From Thermoanaerobaculia bacterium (GTDB taxonomy: Bacteria > Bacteroidota > Bacteroidia > Chitinophagales > Saprospiraceae): a DNA stretch of 10,169 bases. The notes beneath the pieces were generated by a model, which worked only from the letters and a program-made list of their open reading frames with translations, ran no database searches and had not been told where the DNA came from. The position numbers and the translations under genes are program-made. Location: NCBI GenBank assembly GCA_023151335.1, contig JAKLJF010000127.1, positions 1-10,169 of the forward strand, in the 5' to 3' direction. Below are positions 1-6,558 of the stretch, piece after piece (the first letter of the stretch is position 1; every line of letters begins with the position of its first letter).

Positions 1-1
1 C

Positions 2-670
2 AAATGCGCAGAATACAAACCTTTTAAAATTCCGGCCACTACCGGTTTTTATATCCCAAAACATTTCGATGCCTCCCAGCCGGTGCTTATATTACTTTAT
101 CTGCATGGACACCGGGGTTGCGGTAACGGAACGATCCGGAATTACTTTAAAGAATCCTATTTTAAGCCTTTCGGCAGCATCATAGAAGCATCCGGTAAAA
201 ACGTCATTTTAGTTGCCCCGACAATCGGCCCATTATCGCAGGGGGGAGACCTAAATAATAAAGGCGGGATGCACGAATATCTCACACGGGTAATTGACCG
301 TCTGAACAAAACGACTTTGTTCAATACCGCGATTCAGAAAGATAAGGTAAGCATAATATTGGGAGCGCATTCCGGTGGCGGCAAAGTGATGTTGAATATC
401 ATGCAAAAAAGCAATGTGGATCCGGTGGTCGAAGTTTGGGGGTTCGACTGCCTGTACCAAAACCCGGATTCGTGGAACAGCGTAGCCCTGAATTTCAAAG
501 GACTCAAAGAAGGGAAAGAAACCTTGTTTTTTTACAATAGAAAAGGCACCCGCACAGCCAAGTTTCCTAAAGGGTCTGTCAGCAAAAACTGGCTTTTGGA
601 TAATAGCACCCGTGTTGAGCACAATGAGATCCCTGCTCACTATTTACCCGATCTTTTAAAGCACCTCTGA
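2..670 (+). CDS. alpha/beta-hydrolase-like protein, 5'-truncated by the window edge
   Basis: The reading frame is open from base 2 to the TGA at 668-670, with coding-quality sequence upstream of the first possible start (GTG at 83), so the real start is outside the window. Visible features fit an alpha/beta hydrolase: a hydrophobic strand leading into Y-L-H-G-H (oxyanion-hole region, coded near 95-120), a nucleophile-elbow-like strand ending A-H-S-G-G-G (near 365-382), the segment W-G-F-D-C-L-Y (near 438-458), and a late histidine in P-A-H-Y-L (near 634-648) that could complete the triad. The substrate is unknown. The elbow has Ala in place of the first Gly of G-x-S-x-G. From memory, similar hydrolase domains with the GFDCLY segment occur in multidomain bacterial proteins, but I cannot verify this. 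It ends 3 bases before the next gene, so the two are probably co-transcribed with it. The missing N-terminus could hold a further domain. Confidence 0.72.
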   Translation, partial: KCAEYKPFKIPATTGFYIPKHFDASQPVLILLYLHGHRGCGNGTIRNYFKESYFKPFGSIIEASGKNVILVAPTIGPLSQGGDLNNKGGMHEYLTRVIDRLNKTTLFNTAIQKDKVSIILGAHSGGGKVMLNIMQKSNVDPVVEVWGFDCLYQNPDSWNSVALNFKGLKEGKETLFFYNRKGTRTAKFPKGSVSKNWLLDNSTRVEHNEIPAHYLPDLLKHL

Positions 671-673
671 TCG

Positions 674-1633
674 ATGAACAACCGTTTTTTGCACGCACAC
701 TCCGTTTATACGGGATTGGAATCCTTTTCGCGCCCGTTCGAAACGCCCGTCGAAGCCGGCGTTTACCACACCAGCAGGCCTTTCGAAGAAAAAGTCACCT
801 TTAAAGATGCCAAAAGCGCCGGGGCTACCGCACAATGGCTGGGCGGTTGGCCGGTTCCTGGGCTATCCATTCCAATAGTATTGAGCGATTCGGTAGGAAG
901 AAATGGCAAAAATATCGCAAGCGATGTAGATGCGGTGCAAAAAAGACTGGAAGCCCTCGGGTATGGGGTGATCAATTTTGATAAAAACATGGACAAACTG
1001 GAACAAATGATCCGTTTCTTTCAAGCGGTATCCGGCGGTTTCAGAAACCTGAATGAAAGCAACGACGATGGCAGGGTAGATAAAGACGGCAATACGCTTA
1101 AATGGCTCAATGCATCCAATGCGCCACTGTGGATACCGCTGGATGACGGTGATAAGGACGCGAGTGCCGGCCTGGGTTATTATAATTTTGAAAAATCCGA
1201 CCCCAGCGACGGCGATTTTTATTACGGAACAAATTGGCTGGTCGACATAATCAAGTGTGCAGGAAAAAAATATAATGACGATTATCTGGCTGCAAATCCT
1301 GCAAAACCGGTAATATGGGTTAATGACCTTTCCCTGAAAGATGGAACAAAAAAAGATCATACAGAGCATCAAACCGGCCTGGGCGTAGATATCAGGCTGC
1401 CTAAAAATGATGGTAGTTCAGGTGGCATTACCTATAATTCAACCGATTATGACCGGGATACCGCACGGGCGATGATCAAAGCGTTTCGGTCTTGTGAGGG
1501 TACCAAAGGGATTGGAATTAAACATGTTTTCTTCAATGATGATGTCCTTATAAAGGAAGGTATTTGTTCCTATGCAAAAGGTCATAATGACCATATCCAC
1601 GTAGGAATCAAGTCCCCTTCACTCGTACTTTAA
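674..1633 (+). CDS. peptidoglycan-binding protein with LAS-type (M74/M15-like) zinc peptidase domain
   Basis: Predicted cell-wall peptidase of 319 residues. Residues 1-60 are a linker-like region without a signal peptide, in which S-R-P-F-E occurs twice (19-23 and 34-38). Residues about 72-145 resemble a peptidoglycan-binding domain: S-V-G-x-x-G-x-N, then D-V-x-x-V-Q-x-x-L, F-F-Q and D-G-x-x-D-K-D-G. The C-terminal half has the LAS metallopeptidase signature: H232-x6-D239 (within H-Q-T-G-L-G-V-D) as two zinc ligands, and H307-x-H309 (within G-H-N-D-H-I-H-V) for the third ligand and catalytic histidine. This resembles penicillin-insensitive murein endopeptidase MepA (M74) more than VanX/VanY. 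Cleavage of peptide cross-links in peptidoglycan is inferred from the family. The gene starts at ATG 674, 3 bases after the upstream stop and without a clear Shine-Dalgarno. The N-terminus MNNRFL resembles that of the next gene. With no export signal, delivery by a specialised particle or after lysis is possible. Confidence 0.8.
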   Translation: MNNRFLHAHSVYTGLESFSRPFETPVEAGVYHTSRPFEEKVTFKDAKSAGATAQWLGGWPVPGLSIPIVLSDSVGRNGKNIASDVDAVQKRLEALGYGVINFDKNMDKLEQMIRFFQAVSGGFRNLNESNDDGRVDKDGNTLKWLNASNAPLWIPLDDGDKDASAGLGYYNFEKSDPSDGDFYYGTNWLVDIIKCAGKKYNDDYLAANPAKPVIWVNDLSLKDGTKKDHTEHQTGLGVDIRLPKNDGSSGGITYNSTDYDRDTARAMIKAFRSCEGTKGIGIKHVFFNDDVLIKEGICSYAKGHNDHIHVGIKSPSLVL

Positions 1634-1645
1634 CCCTTCCCAACT

Positions 1646-3082
1646 ATGCACAACCGCTTCTTAACTCCCGAGGAAAATTCCTCCTTCGCCATATCGCATT
1701 CATCACCAGGGGCAGGCCGGGCATTGGATTTCCACAACCGGACGAACCGTTTCACAACCGATTCCACTGTCTCCCGCTGGTCCGCGGCTAAATCCCTGTC
1801 GGCGGCAATAAAAGTCCCCGACCTGGCGGTAGCGGCGTTTTCAGCCGCTGAAAAAAAGAATTTGTTGCCTTTCCTGCCCGCAGCCGAAAACACGAAAGCA
1901 CTTAAATGGAACACCGGCGAGCACCCCGCCAAATCAGGAGTAAGCCCGGGAGATATCCGCAGCCTGCTCGCCAATTACGTGGATATGGCGCTGATTGAGT
2001 CGGAAATCCGGAAGATCAATGCCCAAAATCCGTCGAGTCCCATCGACCTGAGCGCCACCGACCTAAATGGCGTTATCGTCGAGGCTGTACACCAGTTCCA
2101 ACAAAAATGTTTCGCTCTGGACAAAGACCACCCAAAGGAGCAATATCACGATGGCAAGGCCGGCAAAGGTACGCTGAATTCGTTGGGAATTATCCCCAAA
2201 AACAACAATACTACGGTCAACACAAAAGCGAAAGCACGGCTCAAGGCTCAGGGAATCAGTACTATTATTTCATCTGTTTCTGTCGATCATAACAATTGGT
2301 TCGACTTTATCGTGAATCCGTCCATTTTGGGTTGGCAGAGCACCAATGGTATTCATTACGAATTGGCGGTCCGGCTCCGGCGAGCCGAAAAAATACTGCT
2401 GGCCACTCCTGCATTCGCCGGTATGACCCCAGTGGCCCTCGGTAAAGCCTTGGAAATAACAGAAATGCACAGAGGTTTCCGGCCTGAAGCTGACACCATG
2501 AGTTTTCACACTTACGGACTTGCTATAGATATAAACTACAAGGCAAACCCATTTATCGGAGACCCGGACAAAAAGTCAAAACAAAAAATATTTTGGAATA
2601 TCATCAACAAAGTAGCCGGACCGATAAAGTCCCGTGTTCAATGGGAAGCTTGTGGAAAACCTCCCGTAAATATCAATACCTATTTCCACTGCCTCGCCGA
2701 AAACCTGAAGGATACCGCTCCTATTGTCGATGCGTTATTCGATTTGAACCGTGAATTTGTAGCGTATCTGGCTAAGAACCCTTCCGATGCCGCAAGCCTT
2801 CGCGGCGCCGACAACTACTTCAACGGACGCAAACCCGAAGACGGATTTCTGAAACTGCACATCAGCCTGTTAAAAGCCTTGCGCGAAGACGTGTGCCTCG
2901 CCTGGGGAGCCGTTGATTTCGGCGCGGACGCATCGGGCGATATAATGCACTTTGATATGCGGATAATACCGCCCTTCGATCGTTTGACCGCGGAAGGTAA
3001 CCGCGAATACAAAGCCTATTGGCCTAAAGGTATCCATCCCTGTCAGATAAAAAACGGCTGGACCACCGTTTCCCAAAATTAG
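1646..3082 (+). CDS. peptidoglycan-binding protein with M15-type D-Ala-D-Ala carboxypeptidase-like domain
   Basis: Predicted peptidoglycan-active protein of 478 residues. Residues 1-110 are variable and rich in Ala/Ser, without a signal peptide, beginning MHNRFL much like the preceding protein. Residues about 112-182 look like a peptidoglycan-binding domain: hydrophobic helix, V-H-Q-F-Q, then D-G-K-A-G-K-G-T-L-N-S-L. Residues about 230-445 form an M15-like peptidase core: H-R-G-F-R-P, then F-H-T-Y-G-L-A-I-D-I with H288-x6-D295 as zinc ligands, and near the end G-D-I-M-H-F-D-M-R, where D432-x-x-H435 sits at the E-x-x-H site of VanX/VanY. The Asp for Glu change is conservative, and I recall it in related peptidoglycan-binding M15 proteins. 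A roughly 130-residue insert separates the two halves of the site. It starts 12 bases after the upstream stop, so it belongs to the same operon. It probably trims stem peptides; the exact bond is not decidable. Confidence 0.8.
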   Translation: MHNRFLTPEENSSFAISHSSPGAGRALDFHNRTNRFTTDSTVSRWSAAKSLSAAIKVPDLAVAAFSAAEKKNLLPFLPAAENTKALKWNTGEHPAKSGVSPGDIRSLLANYVDMALIESEIRKINAQNPSSPIDLSATDLNGVIVEAVHQFQQKCFALDKDHPKEQYHDGKAGKGTLNSLGIIPKNNNTTVNTKAKARLKAQGISTIISSVSVDHNNWFDFIVNPSILGWQSTNGIHYELAVRLRRAEKILLATPAFAGMTPVALGKALEITEMHRGFRPEADTMSFHTYGLAIDINYKANPFIGDPDKKSKQKIFWNIINKVAGPIKSRVQWEACGKPPVNINTYFHCLAENLKDTAPIVDALFDLNREFVAYLAKNPSDAASLRGADNYFNGRKPEDGFLKLHISLLKALREDVCLAWGAVDFGADASGDIMHFDMRIIPPFDRLTAEGNREYKAYWPKGIHPCQIKNGWTTVSQN

Positions 3083-3289
3083 TGACGCGCAAACCTGGAT
3101 GGTCTGAAAGTAAAATGTTGTCCGGAAGTGTGCAACTTTACCACTTCTTAATCCGACGCTGGGCAGATAAGCGTGGTGTCGGTAATCCTGTTAGAATAGT
3201 TGTGCCGTGGGCTGCTGGGATTGATAAATTCTTTGTTGCAGCCGGGAGCATGGTGAATTGACGGGAACTACCAATTGCTCGTAACGTCT
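3083..3289. other. convergent intergenic region, no recognised gene
   Basis: A 207-base gap between the end of the + strand hydrolase/peptidase cassette and the end of a minus-strand gene. A terminator would be expected here, but I see only imperfect dyads: CCGAC (3152-3156) facing GTCGG (3177-3181), and GAGC...AATTG facing CAATT-GCTC near 3246-3280, both interrupted and neither followed by a T-run. A + strand frame is open from the preceding stop to 3261 (48 residues from ATG 3115) but resembles nothing I know. It may be a decayed fragment or chance. Confidence 0.4.
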
Positions 3290-3784
3290 TTATATCAGAC
3301 GACGATGCCAGCTTTGCGAAAAAGGTATCAGCCACTTTTCCTGCAGCTCCTTTTTATTTTGCACCAAAGTATTGACCATCAAGGTGTTATCGCTTATTTT
3401 AGATTCCCCGACCCTGGCGCGCAGGGTGTCGCGGTCGCTGAAGTGCAGGGTGCCTCCGTCGGCCCAGGCGAAGCGCATCCGTTCGAAGAAATCGACATGC
3501 AACCGCTGTCCGAGCGTTTCCAGAAAATGCACCGATTTGTCGATGGAGCAGCCGCTGGCGCCGGCCTGGCTTTCGTCGACCATGAGTATCACAAACTGGT
3601 TTTGAAATACTTCTGCAACGGCCTTCAGCGCCTGATTGTGGGCCGTCCACTGACGCACAAAATGGTTCAGGGCTTCCTGTGCGGTTCGCACCTCCGCAAC
3701 CTCGAGCGGCCGGCTGGCAGTGTATACCCAAACCCGGGATTCGGGAGAAAAATCTTCAGCGCCGGCTATGGTAGGAAATAGCAT
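3290..3784 (-). CDS. conserved Bacteroidota protein of unknown function (often mislabelled 'ABC transporter ATPase')
   Basis: A 164-residue soluble protein. It matches my recollection of a family of about 160 residues, widespread in Bacteroidota, that databases call 'ABC transporter ATPase'. Diagnostic segments are V-W-V-Y-T-A-S-R-P-L (18-27), F-V-R-Q-W-x-A-H-N (42-50) and V-D-E-S-Q-A-G-A-S-G-C-S-I-D-K-S-V (69-85). The last contains the most conserved-looking residues, with one Cys, two Asp and several Ser. There is no Walker A (GxxxxGK[S/T]) or ABC signature, so the database name is not supported. The start is ATG at 3784. It is last in a minus-strand operon, 53 bases after the CCG-domain iron-sulfur gene. 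I recall the same order (membrane Fe-S protein, CCG protein, this protein) in other Bacteroidota, suggesting a linked role, for example in assembly or regulation of the iron-sulfur complex. That role is inference. Confidence 0.75.
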   Translation of the reverse strand: MLFPTIAGAEDFSPESRVWVYTASRPLEVAEVRTAQEALNHFVRQWTAHNQALKAVAEVFQNQFVILMVDESQAGASGCSIDKSVHFLETLGQRLHVDFFERMRFAWADGGTLHFSDRDTLRARVGESKISDNTLMVNTLVQNKKELQEKWLIPFSQSWHRRLI

Positions 3785-3810
3785 GACTTTATGTTTAGTT
3801 TGGAAGATAT

Positions 3811-3838
3811 GCCCTCTAACCCTCTAACCAGAAACCTT
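3811..3838. repeat. small intergenic repeat, CTCTAACC units
   Basis: The gap between two minus-strand operon genes contains two adjacent CTCTAACC units (starting at about 3814 and 3822) followed by AGAAACCTT. The 14 bases TAACCAGAAACCTT at 3825-3838 are identical to 6538-6551 in the other repeat of this window. This copy does not form the long hairpin seen there. It appears to be a dispersed intergenic element of unknown function. Confidence 0.55.
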
Positions 3839-4614
3839 CACAGGTTGTTCAAAATCATTTCCGACAGGTCGAGCACCATCACCTGTTCATTTTTTTCTTT
3901 GGCTTTGAGGCCGTCCTGCAGCATGGTGATGCAGAACGGACAGTTGGCCGCGACAACAGAGGCATTGGTTCCCAACACTTCTTCGGTGCGTTCGGTGTTG
4001 ATCCGTTTATCGCCCGGCTCGTCTTCTTTCCACATCTGTGCGCCACCGGCGCCGCAGCACAGGCCGTTTTGTCGCGAACGTTTCATTTCCACCAGGTCTG
4101 CATCCAGCGCCTCGAGTATGGCCCGCGGCGCTTCGTACACATCGTTGGCGCGGCCCAGGTAACAGGAGTCGTGGTAAGTGATACGTTTCCCTTTAAAGGT
4201 TCCGCCTTCCTTCAGTTTGATCTTGCCGTTTTGGATCAGTTCCTGCAGCAACTGCGTATGATGCACTACCTCGTATTGGCCGCCCAGTTCAGGGTATTCA
4301 TTTTTCAGGATATTGAAACAATGCGGACAGGCAGTCACGATTTTCTTCACGCCGTACATATTCAGCGTTTCAATATTCATCATCGCGGTCATCTGGAAGA
4401 GGAATTCGTTGCCGGCGCGCCGCGCGGGGTCGCCTGTGCAGCGTTCTTCGCTGCCCAGGATGGCAAATTCGACGCCGGCATGGTTCAGGATTTCGCACAG
4501 GGCCCGCGTTACTTTCTGGGCGCGGGCGTCGAAGGAGCCGGCGCAGCCTACCCAGAACAGGATTTCCGGCGTGCGGCCTTCGGATTGATATTCGGCGTAT
4601 GTCTTTACGTTCAT
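3838..4614 (-). CDS. (Fe-S)-binding CCG-domain protein, heterodisulfide reductase/GlpC-like
   Basis: Predicted soluble or membrane-associated electron carrier of 258 residues with two cysteine-rich (CCG) domains of the HdrB/HdrD/GlpC/LutA type. Numbered from the chosen start, the first domain has C24 (in V-G-C-A-G-S), C59 (E-R-C-T-G-D) and A-C96-P-H-C99. The second has C151 (H-D-S-C-Y-L-G-R), L-C186-C187-G-A-G-G and N-C225-P-F-C228. In this family such cysteines bind an iron-sulfur cluster that passes electrons to or from a partner. The frame could begin at 4647, but that overlaps the upstream gene by 23 bases. ATG 4614 (MNVKTYAEYQ) starts just after the upstream TAA and gives a normal N-terminus, so I chose it. 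It lies 10 bases after the membrane iron-sulfur gene, its likely partner. A quinone-linked dehydrogenase or reductase half is the best reading; the electron donor is unknown. Confidence 0.85.
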   Translation of the reverse strand: MNVKTYAEYQSEGRTPEILFWVGCAGSFDARAQKVTRALCEILNHAGVEFAILGSEERCTGDPARRAGNEFLFQMTAMMNIETLNMYGVKKIVTACPHCFNILKNEYPELGGQYEVVHHTQLLQELIQNGKIKLKEGGTFKGKRITYHDSCYLGRANDVYEAPRAILEALDADLVEMKRSRQNGLCCGAGGAQMWKEDEPGDKRINTERTEEVLGTNASVVAANCPFCITMLQDGLKAKEKNEQVMVLDLSEMILNNL

Positions 4615-4624
4615 GTTTTGTTTT

Positions 4625-5938
4625 TTAAAATTGGCTTTTCCAGGCATCGCGCTCGTCGCTCATCGCCCAGACCGCCCCATTGTTTTCAATGGCATTGAAC
4701 ATCGGCAGCCACTCGGCCGGACCCGCGGACTGGGTCAGTATCTCGTGTCGCCGCATTTTCAGTATGATATCCAGCGGATTGATCAGCACCGGGCATGCTT
4801 CCACGCAGGCGTTGCAGGTGGTGCAGGCGTGCAGTTCTTCCGGGCTGATATAGTCGAACAGGCTTTTGCCGTCGTTGTAGTTTTCCCTGGTAAATTTTCC
4901 CGATTCCAGGTTTTTGCCGATTTCCTCCGCCCGGTCGCGGACATCCATCATGACCTTGCGCGGAGAGAGTTTTTTACCGGTCAGATTGGCCGGACAGGAC
5001 GCCGTGCAACGGCCGCATTCGGTACAGGAATAAGCTTGCAACAGGTTGTGCCAGCCGAGCGAGAAGACGTCGTTGGCGCCAAATTCAGGCAGTTCGGCCG
5101 GCGTATTGGGGTCCGCTTGTTCCAGCCCCATCATGATGCGCACCTCCTTTTGCACCTCGGGCATGTTTTCCATTTTACCTTTCGGCGTAAGGCGGGCATA
5201 CCAGGTATTGGGAAAGGCCAGCAGGATATGGAGGTGTTTGGAATAAGGCAGGTAGCACAGGAACCCGAATACGGTGAGGATGTGCAACCACCAGCCGAAA
5301 CGCTCCACGGCGATGACTGCGCCGTCGCTCAGGCTCCCGAACAAGGCCGGACCCAGCCAGCTGCTCACGGCAAAGGCGCCCGTCGGCTGATAATGTTCCA
5401 CTCCGCGGCTTTGCAATACTTTGTCGCCGCCGTTCATACAGAAGATACCGATGATCAGGATAATTTCACCGAGCAGGATCAGGTTGGCGTCGCGGAAGGG
5501 CCAGCCTTTCATTTCCGGTTTGTGAAAACGCGGTAGCCGCAGCACATTGCGCCGGGCCAGAAAAATGAGCGTTGCCACAAAGGCCAGTACCGATAATATT
5601 TCGATAAAGCTGATGACAAAAGTGTAAAAGTCGCCCAGGTGTGGCGCGAAAAACCGGTGATTGCCTGTCAGCCCGTCGACAAAAATTTCGATCAGTTCAA
5701 TCTGGGTGATCACGAAAGCCACGTAAATGAACAGATGCAATACGGCGGGCAGGCTCAGTTTAAACATTTTTTGCTGCCCGAAAGCCACGAGAAACACGTT
5801 TCGCCAGCGCGAGGCCGTGTTCCCGCCGATTTTTTCGGGCTTGCCCAGGCAGATATTTTGCCAAACCCGGCGGTAGCCTTTCCACGCAAACCAGCCCGTT
5901 ACAGCCAATACGACCAAAAAAAGTAGCGTTTGCACCAT
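4625..5938 (-). CDS. integral membrane 4Fe-4S dicluster protein (HdrE/NarI-like plus HdrC-like)
   Basis: Predicted membrane electron-transfer protein of 437 residues. Likely membrane segments are at about 2-19, 64-84, 104-128, 153-167 and 216-232, consistent with a NarI/HdrE-like quinone-interacting part. H68, H100, H219 and H235 are candidate heme b ligands, though which are used cannot be told. The soluble C-terminal part carries two complete 4Fe-4S motifs of the CxxCxxCxxxCP type: C305, C308, C311, C315 and C372, C375, C378, C382, the arrangement of the HdrC/GlpC/FrdB fold. It leads a minus-strand operon with the CCG-domain protein directly downstream. Together they have the parts of an HdrDE-like module moving electrons between the quinone pool and a soluble donor such as a flavoprotein dehydrogenase or ETF. 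That assignment is inference. Start is ATG 5938. A long + strand frame inside this gene is a composition shadow. Confidence 0.85.
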   Translation of the reverse strand: MVQTLLFLVVLAVTGWFAWKGYRRVWQNICLGKPEKIGGNTASRWRNVFLVAFGQQKMFKLSLPAVLHLFIYVAFVITQIELIEIFVDGLTGNHRFFAPHLGDFYTFVISFIEILSVLAFVATLIFLARRNVLRLPRFHKPEMKGWPFRDANLILLGEIILIIGIFCMNGGDKVLQSRGVEHYQPTGAFAVSSWLGPALFGSLSDGAVIAVERFGWWLHILTVFGFLCYLPYSKHLHILLAFPNTWYARLTPKGKMENMPEVQKEVRIMMGLEQADPNTPAELPEFGANDVFSLGWHNLLQAYSCTECGRCTASCPANLTGKKLSPRKVMMDVRDRAEEIGKNLESGKFTRENYNDGKSLFDYISPEELHACTTCNACVEACPVLINPLDIILKMRRHEILTQSAGPAEWLPMFNAIENNGAVWAMSDERDAWKSQF

Positions 5939-6011
5939 AAAAATTTGTTTAGACGGCGAAAAGTACAGCGATAAGCACGGATTTTTGCACGCAAATTATT
6001 CCTTTCTGCAC
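5939..6011. promoter_or_regulatory. divergent promoter region between the Fe-S operon and the phosphoribosyltransferase
   Basis: A 73-base gap between two divergent genes must hold both promoters if neither is read through. It is richer in A/T than the flanking genes. No exact TTTG...TAnnTTTG pair was found on either strand. The nearest minus-strand match is TACTTTTCG (5955-5963 on the + strand, reversed), without a convincing -33 partner. The location is supported by gene arrangement only. Confidence 0.35.
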
Positions 6012-6512
6012 ATGAAGATTTTGGACGACCGGCGTATCCGCCAAAAAATCAAACGATTAGCCATCGAAATTATGGAACACCACTTCGGCGAACCAGAGAT
6101 CATTCTCGCCGGACTGAACAATAACGGCGTCGGTTTCGCCCGCCTGCTGCTGGCCGAACTGCAACCGATTGCGCCGCCCGACATGCAAATTACCATGACC
6201 CGTATCCGGCTGAATCCTGCCAATCCGCTGGAATACGCGCCGTATATCGAGTTGCCGGCCGATGCCTTGCGCGACAAGTCCGTTATCATCGTGGATGATG
6301 TGGCGAATACGGGCCGTACCATTTTTTACGCTGTGCAGCCCCTGCTCGCCGTTTTGCCACAAAAAGTGGAGGTAGCCGTATTGGTAGACCGGAAACATAA
6401 ATCCTTCCCCATTCAGCCGGATTATGTCGGCTTGTCGCTGTACACCACCCTGATGGATAATATCGACGTGCAGATCCGGGATGTGGAAGAGATGGCCGTG
6501 TACCTGAATTGA
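6012..6512 (+). CDS. PyrR-like phosphoribosyltransferase
   Basis: Type I phosphoribosyltransferase of 166 residues, close in size and pattern to the PyrR/uracil phosphoribosyltransferase-like proteins of Bacteroidota. The PRPP-binding loop V-I-I-V-D-D-V-A-N-T-G-R-T lies at 91-103 with the expected acidic pair D95-D96. Upstream, I-I-L-A-G-L-N-N-N-G-V-G-F-A (30-43) occupies the position of the pyrophosphate loop. Downstream, P-D-Y-V-G-L-S-L (136-143) fits the hood/base-binding edge. The frame extends back to a TTG at 5985, but the ATG at 6012 (MKILDD) gives the normal N-terminus and is preferred. Family members either salvage nucleobases with PRPP or regulate pyrimidine genes through RNA. Nothing here, such as adjacent pyr genes or a leader PyrR site, favours the second role. 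It stands alone on its strand and ends at a hairpin shared with the converging gene. Confidence 0.85.
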   Translation: MKILDDRRIRQKIKRLAIEIMEHHFGEPEIILAGLNNNGVGFARLLLAELQPIAPPDMQITMTRIRLNPANPLEYAPYIELPADALRDKSVIIVDDVANTGRTIFYAVQPLLAVLPQKVEVAVLVDRKHKSFPIQPDYVGLSLYTTLMDNIDVQIRDVEEMAVYLN

Positions 6513-6558
6513 AGGTTAGAAGGTTAGAAGGTTGCGGTAACCAGAAACCTTCTAACCT
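6513..6558. repeat. intergenic inverted repeat of GGTTAGAA units, possible bidirectional terminator
   Basis: The gap between two converging genes begins with GAAGGTTA-type units in tandem (6511-6532). The 13 bases AGGTTAGAAGGTT at 6521-6533 are perfectly complementary in reverse to AACCTTCTAACCT at 6546-6558, leaving a 12-base loop. The right arm reaches into the stop codon of the minus-strand gene (6557-6559). Placement and symmetry suit a two-way transcription stop, but no clear T-run follows. It shares 14 identical bases with the repeat at 3825-3838. Confidence 0.65.

Noticed and set aside
83..670. GTG at 83 as the true start of the first gene
   Set aside because: The frame is open to the window edge and the upstream residues continue the hydrolase strand pattern, so 83 is internal.
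863..1372. 169-residue minus-strand frame inside the first peptidase
   Set aside because: It is fully covered by a + strand gene with a convincing zinc-peptidase signature and has an Ile/Cys-rich shadow composition.
3115..3261. 48-residue + strand open frame in the convergent gap
   Set aside because: It has no recognisable relatives, domain or start signal and is short enough to be chance; it is noted only as part of the unexplained gap.
3083..3289. Rho-independent terminator for the left cassette
   Set aside because: The dyads seen are short and interrupted, and none is followed by a T-run.
3275..3781. 168-residue + strand frame opposite the small conserved protein
   Set aside because: The minus frame contains the recognisable family segments and fits the operon; the + frame has no motifs.
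4613..5536. 307-residue + strand open frame opposite the membrane Fe-S gene
   Set aside because: The minus frame carries two perfect 4Fe-4S motifs and membrane helices. The + frame is a GC-driven shadow rich in Arg, His, Gln and Ala without any motif.
5985..6011. TTG at 5985 as start of the phosphoribosyltransferase
   Set aside because: The ATG at 6012 begins the usual family N-terminus; the extra nine residues come from promoter-region sequence.
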